Source of the DNA: Flavicella sp964230805
GTDB lineage: Bacteria; Bacteroidota; Bacteroidia; Flavobacteriales; Flavobacteriaceae
Length of the DNA stretch: 64,000 nucleotides
Assembly (NCBI GenBank): GCA_964230805.1
Contig: CAXRIA010000032.1
Coordinates: 1-64,000, forward strand
Direction: 5' to 3'
Numbering within the stretch: position 1 is the stretch's first letter; every line of letters starts with the position of its first letter. Positions 26,515 to 36,362 of this stretch are shown piece by piece. The position numbers and the translations under genes were made by a program. The notes under the pieces were generated by a model. It saw nothing but the letters and a program-made list of their open reading frames with translations. It did not search any database and had not been told where the DNA came from.

Positions 26515-27243
26515 TTAGGCTACCATTTTCTCTAAAAAATCACCGACATAAAAAGCTACCAATGCTGCGGAAACACCCATCAACACTGTCGATAAAACAC
26601 TGGACCATTTATTTGTATGATTCACAACCCCTTTTAGATACCCTATCAAGGCAAATGAAAGAATCGTCAACGTAGAGGAAGCCAGCATCAAATCAATCGA
26701 TAACTTACGAAAGAAATCAACCACATAAACAATCAAAGGAATAAATCCAAGAACCACAAAAGACACAAATGTAATTCCTCCAATTTTAAAAGGTGATTTT
26801 TTTTCCTCAATCATTTCCAACTCCTCTTTCATCATCACAGACACCCATCGATCTTTATCGGCTGTGATGACCTCCACCACTTGTTCTAGCAAATCACCGG
26901 TAAATCCTTTTTCTTTGTAGATGTCACGTATTTCCTCCTTTTCTTTTTCTGGCAGGTTGTCTACCTCCCAATATTCTATTTTTTTGTGTTTTTCGTAATT
27001 TTCTTTTTCTGATTTAGCGGCCAAATAGGCACCAATAGACATGGCAAAACCATCGGCAAATAGATTGGCAAATCCTAATATGATGATTACCGAAGAATCC
27101 AAACCTGCACCCACTGCACCGGCGACCACCGCAAAGGTGGTGATACTTCCATCAATGCCTCCGTAGACAAATTCGCCCAAATAATCTTGAAACTTTTCAA
27201 TAAAGGAACTGGTTTGACCATGCAATTGTTTTTCTGAATCCAT
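26515..27243 (-). CDS. VIT1/CCC1 family iron/manganese transporter-like protein
   Basis: The 242-residue membrane protein has the VIT family opening YGGIDGSITTFAVVAGAVGAGL and the second helix GFANLFADGFAMSIGAYLA. A cytosolic, Glu-rich helical domain (about 80-150), which in plant VIT1 binds metal, and three C-terminal membrane segments follow. VIT/CCC1 proteins move Fe2+ or Mn2+ out of the cytosol. The metal-binding domain is present in full length. The gene converges on the second MarR gene and is followed upstream by DUF2461 in the same direction after 61 bases. Confidence 0.88.
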   Translation of the reverse strand: MDSEKQLHGQTSSFIEKFQDYLGEFVYGGIDGSITTFAVVAGAVGAGLDSSVIIILGFANLFADGFAMSIGAYLAAKSEKENYEKHKKIEYWEVDNLPEKEKEEIRDIYKEKGFTGDLLEQVVEVITADKDRWVSVMMKEELEMIEEKKSPFKIGGITFVSFVVLGFIPLIVYVVDFFRKLSIDLMLASSTLTILSFALIGYLKGVVNHTNKWSSVLSTVLMGVSAALVAFYVGDFLEKMVA

Positions 27244-27304
27244 TTCGTATGTATTTTATTAATTTTGTGTTTTTCGCCTCGTGACACAAATCGACGCCAA
27301 CTAC

Positions 27305-27976
27305 TTACAGTATAGAAACTCCATTCATATCCGTTGTCAAAACATCACTCATATAGTCAAAAAAAGGACGCAATGCCAAATAACTATCCTTTAGTTCCTG
27401 CCTGAAATTGACAGAAAGCACCTCTTCATCTGTGAATCTTCTCACTGCTAAAAAAGATTTCTTACGAATCAAATCCATCGCCGGGTGTCCCTTGTCAAAA
27501 CCTCTAGGGGCCGTTTTCAGTTCTTCTCCTTCCAGAGCATCGAACATTTTTACAAACAAAGGGTCTTTTAAAATTTCCCGAATCTCTTGGTCATCGGCTT
27601 CAAATTCCTTTCGAATTCTTTTCAAATCTGCTGAATTGGGCTGAAAAAAACCACCTGCCATCATACTATCCCCCGGTGCAATCCTCAAATAATATCCTCC
27701 CCTCAAACTTTCCGTAGCCCTTGAAAAGCTCACACTTCGATGAATATTGTACGGTGTTTTATCTTTTGAAAAACGAACATCTCTGTAAATTCTATAAATT
27801 TTCATCTTGTCAATCGTATCCGAGGCATTCAAATCCTCCAAAACAGCCGAGTAAAAGACTTTCAACGATGCATCTATTTTTTTGAATTCTAATTTGTGAA
27901 GATCAAACCAATCTCTGTGATTGTTCGATTTTAAACGATGTAAGAATGTAAAAACTTCTTTGGGAACTATTGCCAT
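27305..27976 (-). CDS. DUF2461 family protein
   Basis: With the ATG at 27976 the product has 223 residues and matches DUF2461: FLHRLKSNNHRDWFDLHK near the start, then RIYRDVRFSKDKTPYNIH and GGYYLRIAPGDSMMAGGFF. A TTG at 28006 would add ten residues without family support. The family is widespread and has no assigned biochemical activity that I know of. The gene stands between the VIT transporter and bshA, all leftward, but with gaps that suggest separate transcription. Confidence 0.87.
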   Translation of the reverse strand: MAIVPKEVFTFLHRLKSNNHRDWFDLHKLEFKKIDASLKVFYSAVLEDLNASDTIDKMKIYRIYRDVRFSKDKTPYNIHRSVSFSRATESLRGGYYLRIAPGDSMMAGGFFQPNSADLKRIRKEFEADDQEIREILKDPLFVKMFDALEGEELKTAPRGFDKGHPAMDLIRKKSFLAVRRFTDEEVLSVNFRQELKDSYLALRPFFDYMSDVLTTDMNGVSIL

Positions 27977-28152
27977 TTGTTTTTGATTATCGACTCCAAT
28001 GTACAAAATCTATTCTTCAGCAAAGCAACATCTGGCATTTACGATGCTTTTTTCAGTTTCTAATTTTATATTTTTGATTTGATTGTGTAGAAAAATAAGA
28101 AAAAATTCCCTTTCTAAAAAAGAGAATTCATTGGCAAGCACGATATAGCAAA

Positions 28153-29289
28153 CTATTTGTCACGAAGGGCGTCCAGTTTTCTGTAAATCTTTTCGTAGTA
28201 CGGCAAAATTTCTTGAAGAGAGAATTTCTGAGCATGCTTGTGAGCTGCCGCTTTAAACTCTTCTAGTCTTTCTGAATTTTCGAGAATAAATAGCGCATTT
28301 TTTGCCATATCTTTCACCTCACCTACCTCACTTAAAAAACCGGTTACTCCCTGCACATTGACCTCTGGCAAACCGCCAGAATTGGTTGAAATAACCGCAC
28401 TTTTTGCAGCCATTGCCTCCAGAGCTGCCAATCCAAAACTTTCGGTTTCAGAGGGCAATAAAAACAAATCTGTATAGCACAAAATTTTCTCTAATTCAAC
28501 ACTGTTACCTAAAAAAAGTACTTTTTCATAAATTCCCAATTTTTTGGCACTATTTTTGGCTTTGGACAAATCAGGACCATCACCTACCAACAAAAGTTTC
28601 GAGGGCAATTTTTTCTGTACCTCATAAAAAATTTCAATCACATCTTGCGTGCGCTTTACTGGTCGAAAATTACTAATATGCGTCAAAATTCGTTCTTCAG
28701 GAGCAGCGATAGAAATCCGTTGGCATTCTTGATGTAAAATATCTGGGTATTTTTCCAACTCGATAAAATTGTAAATCACATCGATCTCCTTTTGAATAGT
28801 AAAGGATTCCATCGTTTGTTTTTTGAGATTGTTGGAAACGGCTGTAACAGCATCGGAATTATTGATACTAAATTCTACTGCTGATTTGTAACTTGGATGA
28901 CTCCCTACCAAGGTAATATCCGTGCCGTGCAGGGTTGTGACCACTTTGACATCAATTCCCTTTTCTCTCAGCATTTGCTTTGCCATATAAGCAGCATAGG
29001 CATGAGGTATTGCATAATGTACATGAAGAATTTCCAAATTGAAACGGGAAACAATGTCTACCATTTTAGAGGACAAGGCCAATTCATAAGGCTGGTAGTG
29101 AAACAAAGGATATTCTTCAATTTGAACCTGATGAAAATGCAAACCCGAAGATATAAAATCCAATCGCACAGGTTGGTTGTAGGTTATAAAATGAACTTCA
29201 TGCCCTTTGTTGGCCAAAGCCATTCCCAATTCCGTGGCAACAACCCCACTTCCTCCAAAAGTAGGGTAGCAAACAATTCCTATCTTCAT
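28153..29289 (-). CDS. bshA: N-acetyl-alpha-D-glucosaminyl L-malate synthase (bacillithiol synthesis)
   Basis: The 378-residue GT4 glycosyltransferase carries the BshA hallmark MKIGIVCYPTFGGSGVVATE at its start, then HVHYAIPHAYAAYMAKQ and the donor-binding SETESFGLAALEAMA. It joins UDP-GlcNAc and L-malate, the first step to bacillithiol, a thiol that replaces glutathione in Firmicutes and many Bacteroidota. The ATG at 29289 is preferred by family start; an ATG at 29307 and a TTG at 29331 are in frame upstream. bshB and bshC are not in the window. Confidence 0.93.
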   Translation of the reverse strand: MKIGIVCYPTFGGSGVVATELGMALANKGHEVHFITYNQPVRLDFISSGLHFHQVQIEEYPLFHYQPYELALSSKMVDIVSRFNLEILHVHYAIPHAYAAYMAKQMLREKGIDVKVVTTLHGTDITLVGSHPSYKSAVEFSINNSDAVTAVSNNLKKQTMESFTIQKEIDVIYNFIELEKYPDILHQECQRISIAAPEERILTHISNFRPVKRTQDVIEIFYEVQKKLPSKLLLVGDGPDLSKAKNSAKKLGIYEKVLFLGNSVELEKILCYTDLFLLPSETESFGLAALEAMAAKSAVISTNSGGLPEVNVQGVTGFLSEVGEVKDMAKNALFILENSERLEEFKAAAHKHAQKFSLQEILPYYEKIYRKLDALRDK

Positions 29290-29485
29290 GTTCGCACTCT
29301 GACTCATTTCAACGTTGTTACTTTCGCTCAAAAAATAAATTCTTTATCCAGTTTATGAATATACCCAAGGAAGCATCTATTGCTCAAAAAGTCCAAAAGC
29401 TTTCAACTTTTCTTTCAACATGTACAAAAACATTCAAAAAAGAACCTTCGTAAAAACCGTAAATCATCAAGTCTTAAAGAACTGT

Positions 29486-30052
29486 TTATTCTTTAATTCT
29501 TTCTTGATAGGTTCCTTTCGTTGTTTCCACTTTTATTTTATCTCCTTCATTGATAAATAAGGGTACATTGATGGTAGCTCCTGTCTCTACCGTAGCTGGC
29601 TTTGTTGCATTGGTTGCTGTATTTCCTTTCACACCTGGCTCGGTATAGGTAACCTCTAAAATTACACTTGCAGGCATTTCCACTGCCAATGGCATTTCAT
29701 CTTCAGATCGAACGACAACCGTTACAATTTCACCTTCTTTCATCAACTCAGGTGCATCTAAAATTGCTTTTTCCAAAGTAATTTGATTGTAGTCTATGGT
29801 GTTCATAAAGTTATACATCGTTCCTTCCGCGTACAAATATTGGTATTTTCTTGTTTCCACACGTACCTCATCAATCTTATGTCCTGCTGAAAAGGTATTG
29901 TCAATGACTTTACCTGTAGTCAAACTTTTCAATTTTGTTCTGACAAAAGCAGGACCTTTTCCTGGCTTTACGTGCTGAAATTCTACAATCTTATAGGTAT
30001 CACTATTGTATTTGATACACAATCCGTTTCTTATGTCTGAAGTTGATGCCAT
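29486..30052 (-). CDS. efp: Translation elongation factor P
   Basis: The 188-residue protein has the three beta-barrel domains of EF-P, which relieves ribosome stalling at polyproline. The tip of domain I is HVKPGKGPAF, placing a lysine (K32) at the position modified in most bacteria. The modification enzyme is not in this window. It lies 71 bases downstream of lpxA, the last of the lipid A genes, a linkage often seen in Bacteroidota. Confidence 0.97.
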   Translation of the reverse strand: MASTSDIRNGLCIKYNSDTYKIVEFQHVKPGKGPAFVRTKLKSLTTGKVIDNTFSAGHKIDEVRVETRKYQYLYAEGTMYNFMNTIDYNQITLEKAILDAPELMKEGEIVTVVVRSEDEMPLAVEMPASVILEVTYTEPGVKGNTATNATKPATVETGATINVPLFINEGDKIKVETTKGTYQERIKE

Positions 30053-30123
30053 GATCTATCACTTATTTTTTTAGTGTGAGTAATTCTGTGAGAGCTACCC
30101 TCTTTCATTTTTTGTTCTTATTC

Positions 30124-30909
30124 TTATTGATTTCCTGAATAACCTTTCATAATTCCTCGCTGAGAATTTTTGATGAATAAAATAATCTCATCTCTTTCAG
30201 GAGTTGCTTCCATTTCACCTTCAATTTTTTCAACAGCCTGCGTATTGTTGTAATTTTTTTGGTACAGAATTCTGTATATATTTTGAATTTCTGTGATCTT
30301 TTCTGAATCAAAACCTCTTCTTCTCAAGCCAATGGAATTGATTCCTACGTATGACAAAGGCTCCTTTGCCGCTTTGGTATATGGCGGTACATCTTTTCGA
30401 ACAAGAGACCCTCCTGAAATCATTGCATGACTTCCAATGTGAATGAATTGGTGTATGGCAGCCAAACCTCCTAGAACAGCATAATCACCAACAATCACGT
30501 GTCCACCTAACAACACACCATTCACAATAATCGCATTGTTTCCAACCACACAATCATGTGCAATGTGCGCTGCAGCCATAATCAAACAGTTGTCTCCAAT
30601 TTGTGTTTTTCCAGAGGCACTTGTTCCCCTATTGATCGTTACACATTCTCTGATGGTTGTATTGTCTCCAATAACCGTCAGTGAATCCTCTCCTTCAAAT
30701 TTCAAATCTTGTGGAATCGCAGAAATTACGGCACCTGGAAAAATTCTACAATTTTCACCAATTCGGGCTCCTTCCATGATGGTAACATTAGAGCCGATCC
30801 ACGTTCCTGAGCCAATGGTCACATTTTTGTGAATGGTGGTAAAAGGTTCAATAACTACGTTTCGTGCAATCTTTGCTTCCGGATGCACATATGCTAAAGG
30901 TTGATTCAT
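30124..30909 (-). CDS. lpxA: UDP-N-acetylglucosamine O-acyltransferase
   Basis: The 261-residue protein is a left-handed beta-helix of hexapeptide repeats followed by a short helical C-terminal domain. The catalytic histidine is in MAAAHIAHDC, and GINSIGLRRRGF marks the LpxA C-terminal start. LpxA adds the first acyl chain to UDP-GlcNAc in lipid A synthesis. It starts six bases after lpxC/fabZ ends, so the genes form one operon. Confidence 0.97.
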   Translation of the reverse strand: MNQPLAYVHPEAKIARNVVIEPFTTIHKNVTIGSGTWIGSNVTIMEGARIGENCRIFPGAVISAIPQDLKFEGEDSLTVIGDNTTIRECVTINRGTSASGKTQIGDNCLIMAAAHIAHDCVVGNNAIIVNGVLLGGHVIVGDYAVLGGLAAIHQFIHIGSHAMISGGSLVRKDVPPYTKAAKEPLSYVGINSIGLRRRGFDSEKITEIQNIYRILYQKNYNNTQAVEKIEGEMEATPERDEIILFIKNSQRGIMKGYSGNQ

Positions 30910-30915
30910 ATTTTC

Positions 30916-32304
30916 TTACTTTTTTGCGATTTGTGCCATCAATGCTGCTTCTACAACCAACTTATTGTTGGCATACCCGTACGCTTGCATATGGCAAATT
31001 CCTCGTCGTATCGGGGTGATCAATTCGGCCTTGAAAATCAGGGTATCACCGGGCAATACTTTTTGTTTAAATTTCACGTTGTCCATTTTCATGAAGTACG
31101 TAAGATAATTTTCCGGATCTGGAACCGTATTCAACACCAACACACCTCCACATTGCGCCATGGCTTCGATTTGAAGCACGCCGGGCATCACTGGAGCCTC
31201 CGGGAAATGGCCTACAAAAAAAGGTTCATTCATCGACACATTTTTCATACCCACAACGTGATTATCGGATAACTCAAGAATCCTATCGATCAACAAAAAT
31301 GGAGGCCTGTGTGGCAGAATCTCCATAATTTTATGAATGTCCATCAAAGGTGGCTGACTTAAGTCGAATTGAGGCACTTTGTTCCTTTTTTCCTGCTTGA
31401 TGATATTCGCCAATTTCTTTGCAAATTTTGTATTGATGGAATGTCCTGGCTTGTTTGCAATCACTTTTCCTCGAATTCGGGTTCCTACCAAAGCCAAATC
31501 CCCAATTACATCCAACAATTTGTGTCGGGCAGCTTCATTGGCCCAGTGCAGTGTCAAATTGTCTAAAATTCCATTTGCTTTAACAGAAATTTCTTCCTTG
31601 TTGAAAGCTTTTTTGAGTTTGTTCATTGTATCCTCAGAAATTTCTTTGTCTACGTATACAATGGCATTATTCAAATCGCCTCCTTTGATTAAATTGTTGT
31701 CTAGCAACATCTCTAGTTCGTGTAAAAAACTAAAGGTTCGTGCTTTGGAAATTTCTTTTTTGAACTCGGTCATCGAGTTGATGGTTGCATTTTGAGTACC
31801 CAATATTTGGGTTCCAAAATCAACCATGGTGGTTACTGCGTATTCGTCAGAAGGCATGATCATAATTTCACTCCCTGTGGCTTCTTCTTTGTAAGAAATC
31901 ACTTCTTTCACCACATATTCATCAATAAGAGCGTCTTGTTCCACAATTCCTGCTTCTTCCAAAGCTTCCACAAAATATTTTGAAGAACCGTCCATGATTG
32001 GTGGCTCCGCTGCATTCAATTCTATCAATAGATTGGTTATTCCCAACCCAACAGCCGCTGCCAAAACATGTTCAGAGGTATGAATCGAAACACCATTTTT
32101 TTCAAGATTTGTTCCCCTTTGTGTGTCCACCACATACTCTGCTCTCGGTTGTATTGTTGGAGCGCCTTCGAGGTCGACTCTTACAAAAGCATACCCGTGA
32201 TTTACGGGCGCAGGCTTGAAGGTTAATACCACTTCTTTCCCTGTATGAAGTCCAATACCAGATAAGGTAATCTCGTTTTTTATTGTCTTTTGATTTTCTA
32301 TCAT
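30916..32304 (-). CDS. lpxC/fabZ: Bifunctional LpxC deacetylase / FabZ dehydratase
   Basis: The 462-residue fusion has LpxC at about 1-305 and FabZ at about 315-462. The LpxC zinc and catalytic motifs are seen as IHTSEHVLAA and RHKLLDVIGD. The FabZ catalytic segment is GHFPEAPVMPGVLQIEAMAQ, preceded by LPHRPPFLLIDRI. LpxC deacetylates UDP-3-O-acyl-GlcNAc, the committed lipid A step, and FabZ dehydrates 3-hydroxyacyl-ACP, so the fusion ties two uses of hydroxyacyl-ACP together. This fusion is characteristic of Bacteroidota. lpxD ends one base before it starts. Confidence 0.97.
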   Translation of the reverse strand: MIENQKTIKNEITLSGIGLHTGKEVVLTFKPAPVNHGYAFVRVDLEGAPTIQPRAEYVVDTQRGTNLEKNGVSIHTSEHVLAAAVGLGITNLLIELNAAEPPIMDGSSKYFVEALEEAGIVEQDALIDEYVVKEVISYKEEATGSEIMIMPSDEYAVTTMVDFGTQILGTQNATINSMTEFKKEISKARTFSFLHELEMLLDNNLIKGGDLNNAIVYVDKEISEDTMNKLKKAFNKEEISVKANGILDNLTLHWANEAARHKLLDVIGDLALVGTRIRGKVIANKPGHSINTKFAKKLANIIKQEKRNKVPQFDLSQPPLMDIHKIMEILPHRPPFLLIDRILELSDNHVVGMKNVSMNEPFFVGHFPEAPVMPGVLQIEAMAQCGGVLVLNTVPDPENYLTYFMKMDNVKFKQKVLPGDTLIFKAELITPIRRGICHMQAYGYANNKLVVEAALMAQIAKK

Positions 32305-32305
32305 T

Positions 32306-33340
32306 TTACAATTCTTTTAGCGCTTTGATTTCTTTTTCTAATTGATTTATTTTTTGCACATAGTCAGGCAATCGCTTAAAATGCACATAAGATCTGTTGT
32401 ATTGAGGCGCATCATAAGCAGGTGTCCCTTTAATCACGGCATTCGTTTTGATGCTTCCTGCAACTCCTGTATTTCCTTGTATTTTTACGCCGTCGCCAAT
32501 CTCAAGATGTCCTGCAATGGCTACCTGACCCCCTATCATACAATTCGCACCTATTTTGGTAGAACCGGCTACGGCTGTAATCGCAGCGATCACCGTGTTT
32601 TTCCCTACTTCAACATTGTGTGCTATTTGAACAAAATTATCCAATTTCACTCCTTTACGAATCCTTGTTGAACCTAAAGTAGCTCTGTCAATGGCGGTGT
32701 TCGCACCAATATCTACATGGTCTTCAACCACGACATTTCCAATTTGAGGAATAGCGGAATATTCCCCATTTTCATCAGGTGCAAATCCAAATCCATCAGC
32801 ACCTAAAACAGCTCCAGAATGAATTTTACACTGCTTGCCTATCTTTGTTTCGGAATACAATTTTACCCCTGAGAACAAAACGGTACCATCTCCGATCTCT
32901 ACATTATCTCCGACAAAACAATTGGGATAAATCTTAACATCATCACCAATAACGACATTGTTTCCAATATGAGTAAAAGCACCAATATAGGGATTCGTAC
33001 CCAGGGTTACTGATGCACCCATATAGTGTGGATTTTCAATCCCTGACTTGTTATTTTTTACTTCATTGTAATAAGACAACAGGGTTGAAAAAGCTTTGTA
33101 CGCATCTGTAACGCGAATCAAAGTAGCTGCGATTTTTTTTTCAGGAATAAAATTTTCATTCACAATTACAAGGGAAGCTGCCGTTGTATAAATATAAGGT
33201 GTGTATTTTTCGTTTGACAAGAAAGTCAAAGAGCCAGGCACTCCTTCTTCTATCTTTGAAAGCTTTGATACTTCTTCGTTCGGATTACCGTCTACCGCTC
33301 CTCCTAGTATTTCGGCTATTTGTGCTGCTGTAAATTTCAT
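32306..33340 (-). CDS. lpxD: UDP-3-O-acylglucosamine N-acyltransferase
   Basis: The ATG at 33340 (MKFTAAQIAEILGG) gives 344 residues, the usual LpxD length; a TTG at 33403 would overlap the HD gene. An N-terminal uridine-binding domain (about 1-100) is followed by hexapeptide repeats, with the active-site histidine in NFVQIAHNVEVG. A C-terminal helix (PDYVQKINQLEKEIKAL) ends the protein. LpxD adds the amide-linked acyl chain after LpxC acts. It heads the lpxD - lpxC/fabZ - lpxA - efp run. Confidence 0.96.
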   Translation of the reverse strand: MKFTAAQIAEILGGAVDGNPNEEVSKLSKIEEGVPGSLTFLSNEKYTPYIYTTAASLVIVNENFIPEKKIAATLIRVTDAYKAFSTLLSYYNEVKNNKSGIENPHYMGASVTLGTNPYIGAFTHIGNNVVIGDDVKIYPNCFVGDNVEIGDGTVLFSGVKLYSETKIGKQCKIHSGAVLGADGFGFAPDENGEYSAIPQIGNVVVEDHVDIGANTAIDRATLGSTRIRKGVKLDNFVQIAHNVEVGKNTVIAAITAVAGSTKIGANCMIGGQVAIAGHLEIGDGVKIQGNTGVAGSIKTNAVIKGTPAYDAPQYNRSYVHFKRLPDYVQKINQLEKEIKALKEL

Positions 33341-33374
33341 TATCTGCAAAAGTATAAAAATAAACTGTATCCTA

Positions 33375-34610
33375 CTAAACCATTTTCTTTGGGTAACAAA
33401 CAAAATGTTTGACCACAGGATTCGTCAATGCTTGGATGTTTAACTGATCCGAAGCTTTTCCTAAATCGAGAATTTTTCCGTTTTTAAAATGAATATTAAT
33501 CTTACTTTTTTCTGAATTATAGGCTTGATTTTGAACCGAATCTTGGAAAATGAAATACCTCAATTCCTCCTCTGTAAGAGCACTTTTCTTTTTCATAATT
33601 TCAAAAAAATCTTGAAATTCCTGTGGTGTCATTTCATTTTTACGAAATTCAATCCGCAACAAATTTCTGTTGATTATCATTTTAGCCAACAATGACAAAA
33701 CTTTATCGGGATGACTGATCCAATCTTTGATTGCAGAAAGCACATCGTAGTCATCCAACCGTGCAAAGGTTTCTAATGTACTTCCATTGAAATTCTTTTT
33801 TGTTATTTGATTTTTTAAAAAATAAGCAAACGACTTACTCGCGGGAAGTTCAATTCCCCGCAAAGAAAGCTCATTGGCTCTTTTTAAAAGATTGACCAAC
33901 ATTTTTTCCGCAACCACACCTGTTTTATGCAAATACACTTGCCAATACATCAAACGTCTTCCTACAATAAACTTTTCAGCAGAATACACTCCCTTTTCAT
34001 CCACCACCAACTCATCATTCACAACATTGAGCATTGCAATCAATCGTTCGGAATTGATGTTTCCTTCTGCGACCCCCGTGTAAAAGCTATCTCTTTTTAA
34101 ATAATCCAAGCGATCCATGTCTAATTGACTAGAGACCAACTGCAACATAAATTTCCGGTGGTACTTCCCTTCAAATATAGCGATCGCCATGGAAAGAGCT
34201 CCATCAAACTGTTTGTTCAGTTCTTTCATGTAAAACAAGGATACTTCCTCATGTCCAATACCTTCCACAATACTGTGCTCTAAAGCATGTGAAAACGGAC
34301 CATGCCCAATGTCATGCAATAAAATGGCACAGTTTAGAGCCGTTTCCTCTTCTACAGAAATTTCAACACCTTTGCCACGCAATGTTGCAATAGCTTTCTG
34401 CATCAAATGCATGCAGCCAATCGCATGATGAAAACGGGTGTGATGTGCTCCTGGATACACCAAATAAGACAATCCCATCTGAGAAATCCTCCTGAGTCGC
34501 TGAAAATAAGGGTGTTCAATTAAATCAAAAATAAATGCGTTCGGTACCGTAATAAATCCGTAAATTGGATCGTTTAATATTTTTAACTTATTTGTGTTTT
34601 TTGTAGTCAA
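33375..34610 (-). CDS. HD-domain phosphohydrolase (dGTPase-like)
   Basis: The protein has about 411 residues and an HD metal site formed by HHTRFHH (about residue 50) and LLHDIGHGPFSHALEH (about 95-110). This arrangement is that of the SAMHD1/dGTPase-like group. It may hydrolyse deoxynucleotides, but the substrate is not known. The start is uncertain: TTG at 34610 fits the family beginning best, TTG at 34643 is also in frame, and no ATG is suitable. It ends 34 bases before lpxD in the same direction and is divergent from porX. Confidence 0.87.
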   Translation of the reverse strand: MTTKNTNKLKILNDPIYGFITVPNAFIFDLIEHPYFQRLRRISQMGLSYLVYPGAHHTRFHHAIGCMHLMQKAIATLRGKGVEISVEEETALNCAILLHDIGHGPFSHALEHSIVEGIGHEEVSLFYMKELNKQFDGALSMAIAIFEGKYHRKFMLQLVSSQLDMDRLDYLKRDSFYTGVAEGNINSERLIAMLNVVNDELVVDEKGVYSAEKFIVGRRLMYWQVYLHKTGVVAEKMLVNLLKRANELSLRGIELPASKSFAYFLKNQITKKNFNGSTLETFARLDDYDVLSAIKDWISHPDKVLSLLAKMIINRNLLRIEFRKNEMTPQEFQDFFEIMKKKSALTEEELRYFIFQDSVQNQAYNSEKSKINIHFKNGKILDLGKASDQLNIQALTNPVVKHFVCYPKKMV

Positions 34611-34705
34611 AAGAATTGCTTTTATATCCCACAAAGATAACAATCTTAAATACGTAGCAACTTTTTAAGTATTTTTTTTACCACGAACCGAAAGCGTCAA
34701 AACAA

Positions 34706-36247
34706 ATGAAGAATTTACATATTTTATGGGTAGATGATGAAATTGATTTACTCAAACCACATATTTTATTTTTAGAATCAAAAAATTATGACATTTCTCA
34801 GGCCACAAACGGTGCAGATGCCATTGATTTGATCCAAGAAAACAATTACGACATCGTACTTTTGGATGAAAATATGCCAGGAATTACTGGACTGGAAACC
34901 TTGACAGAAATCAAGAACATAAAACCCAACTTGCCGGTTATCATGATTACAAAAAGTGAGGAGGAGCATGTAATGGAAGAGGCCATTGGTTCCAAGATTG
35001 CCGATTATCTCATCAAACCTGTCAATCCGAAACAAATCCTACTCAGCTTGAAAAAAAACTTGGATCATTCTCGATTGGTTACTCAAAAAACCACCTCAAA
35101 TTACCAACAAGAATTCCAAAAAATAACAGCAAACATGACCATGATCAATTCCTACGAAGAATGGGTGGCCTTGTATCGCAAATTAACACATTGGGAACTT
35201 GAATTGGAAAATATAGACGATATTGGAATGCTCAGCATCCTAGAAAGTCAAAAACACGAGGCCAACAGTCTTTTTTTTAGGTTTGTAAAAAAAAACTACG
35301 AAAGACTGCTCAACGACATCGATGGCCCCGTGTTTTCACATTCGTTGTTCAAAAGTCAAATTGCACCCGAACTCAACTCAAAAACACTATTTATTGTCAT
35401 TGACAATTTACGATATGACCAATGGAAAATCATTGAACCGCATATTTCTCCTTTCTACAAAAAAACAAAAGAAACTACCTATTGCAGCATACTCCCAACA
35501 GCTACTCAATACGCACGAAATGCAATTTTTTCTGGTTTGACACCTCTCGACATGGAAAAAACACATCCAAACTATTGGAAAAACGACATCGATGAAGGTG
35601 GAAAAAATTTATATGAAAAAGAATTTTTAACGGCACAGTTGAAACGACTCGGGCTCGATCTCACGCACGACTATTTTAAAATTAGCTCAGCCAAATCTGC
35701 GAAAGAATTGGATGCCAACTTTAATCGCATCAAAAAAAACGACCTCACCGCGGTTGTTTATAATTTTGTAGACATGCTATCACACTCGAAAACAGAAATG
35801 AAAATGATCAAAGAATTGGCTGGTGATGACAAATCATACCGTTCTTTGACACTGAGCTGGTTCAAGACATCACCAATCTACAGCACCATTCAAAAAGCAC
35901 AAAAGGCAGGAATGAAACTAATCATTACGACAGATCACGGCACGATTAACGTAAAAAAACCGAGTAAAGTCATTGGGTTTAAAGACATCAGCGAAAACTT
36001 GCGTTACAAAACTGGAAAAAGTTTGACTTACAACGACAAAGACGTCTTGGCCGTTAAAAATCCGAAAGACATTTTTTTGCCAGCACAACACATAAATAGT
36101 TCTTTCATCTTTGCAAAAGAAGACCTGTTCTTTGCTTATCCCAATAACTTCAATCATTATGTAAATTATTTCAAAAACACCTACCAACACGGCGGAATCT
36201 CTCTCGAGGAAATGATTCTTCCTTGTGCCTTTTTTGAACCGAAGTAA
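34706..36247 (+). CDS. porX: PorX: response regulator with PglZ domain
   Basis: The 513-residue protein has a receiver domain at 1-120 (DD at 10-11, phosphoacceptor D54 in LLDENMP, Lys in YLIKPVNP), then a helical linker and an alkaline-phosphatase-fold PglZ domain at about 200-510. The metal and nucleophile region is seen as IVIDNLRYDQW, LPTATQYARNA and TTDHGT. In Porphyromonas gingivalis PorX is a regulator of the type IX secretion system whose PglZ domain cleaves oligonucleotides; that role is carried over here by homology. No PorY-type histidine kinase is adjacent. It is divergent from the HD gene and followed by tsaE. Confidence 0.94.
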   Translation: MKNLHILWVDDEIDLLKPHILFLESKNYDISQATNGADAIDLIQENNYDIVLLDENMPGITGLETLTEIKNIKPNLPVIMITKSEEEHVMEEAIGSKIADYLIKPVNPKQILLSLKKNLDHSRLVTQKTTSNYQQEFQKITANMTMINSYEEWVALYRKLTHWELELENIDDIGMLSILESQKHEANSLFFRFVKKNYERLLNDIDGPVFSHSLFKSQIAPELNSKTLFIVIDNLRYDQWKIIEPHISPFYKKTKETTYCSILPTATQYARNAIFSGLTPLDMEKTHPNYWKNDIDEGGKNLYEKEFLTAQLKRLGLDLTHDYFKISSAKSAKELDANFNRIKKNDLTAVVYNFVDMLSHSKTEMKMIKELAGDDKSYRSLTLSWFKTSPIYSTIQKAQKAGMKLIITTDHGTINVKKPSKVIGFKDISENLRYKTGKSLTYNDKDVLAVKNPKDIFLPAQHINSSFIFAKEDLFFAYPNNFNHYVNYFKNTYQHGGISLEEMILPCAFFEPK

Positions 36248-36362
36248 TGTATTTTTCAGTACAAAATTTCAGAACGATCCTTGGCTGTTTTTGATTTTTT
36301 ACGGCAAACTTAAACACGAGTAATGGTTCCCTCATTTTTTTTATTTTTGCAAAAAAACATTC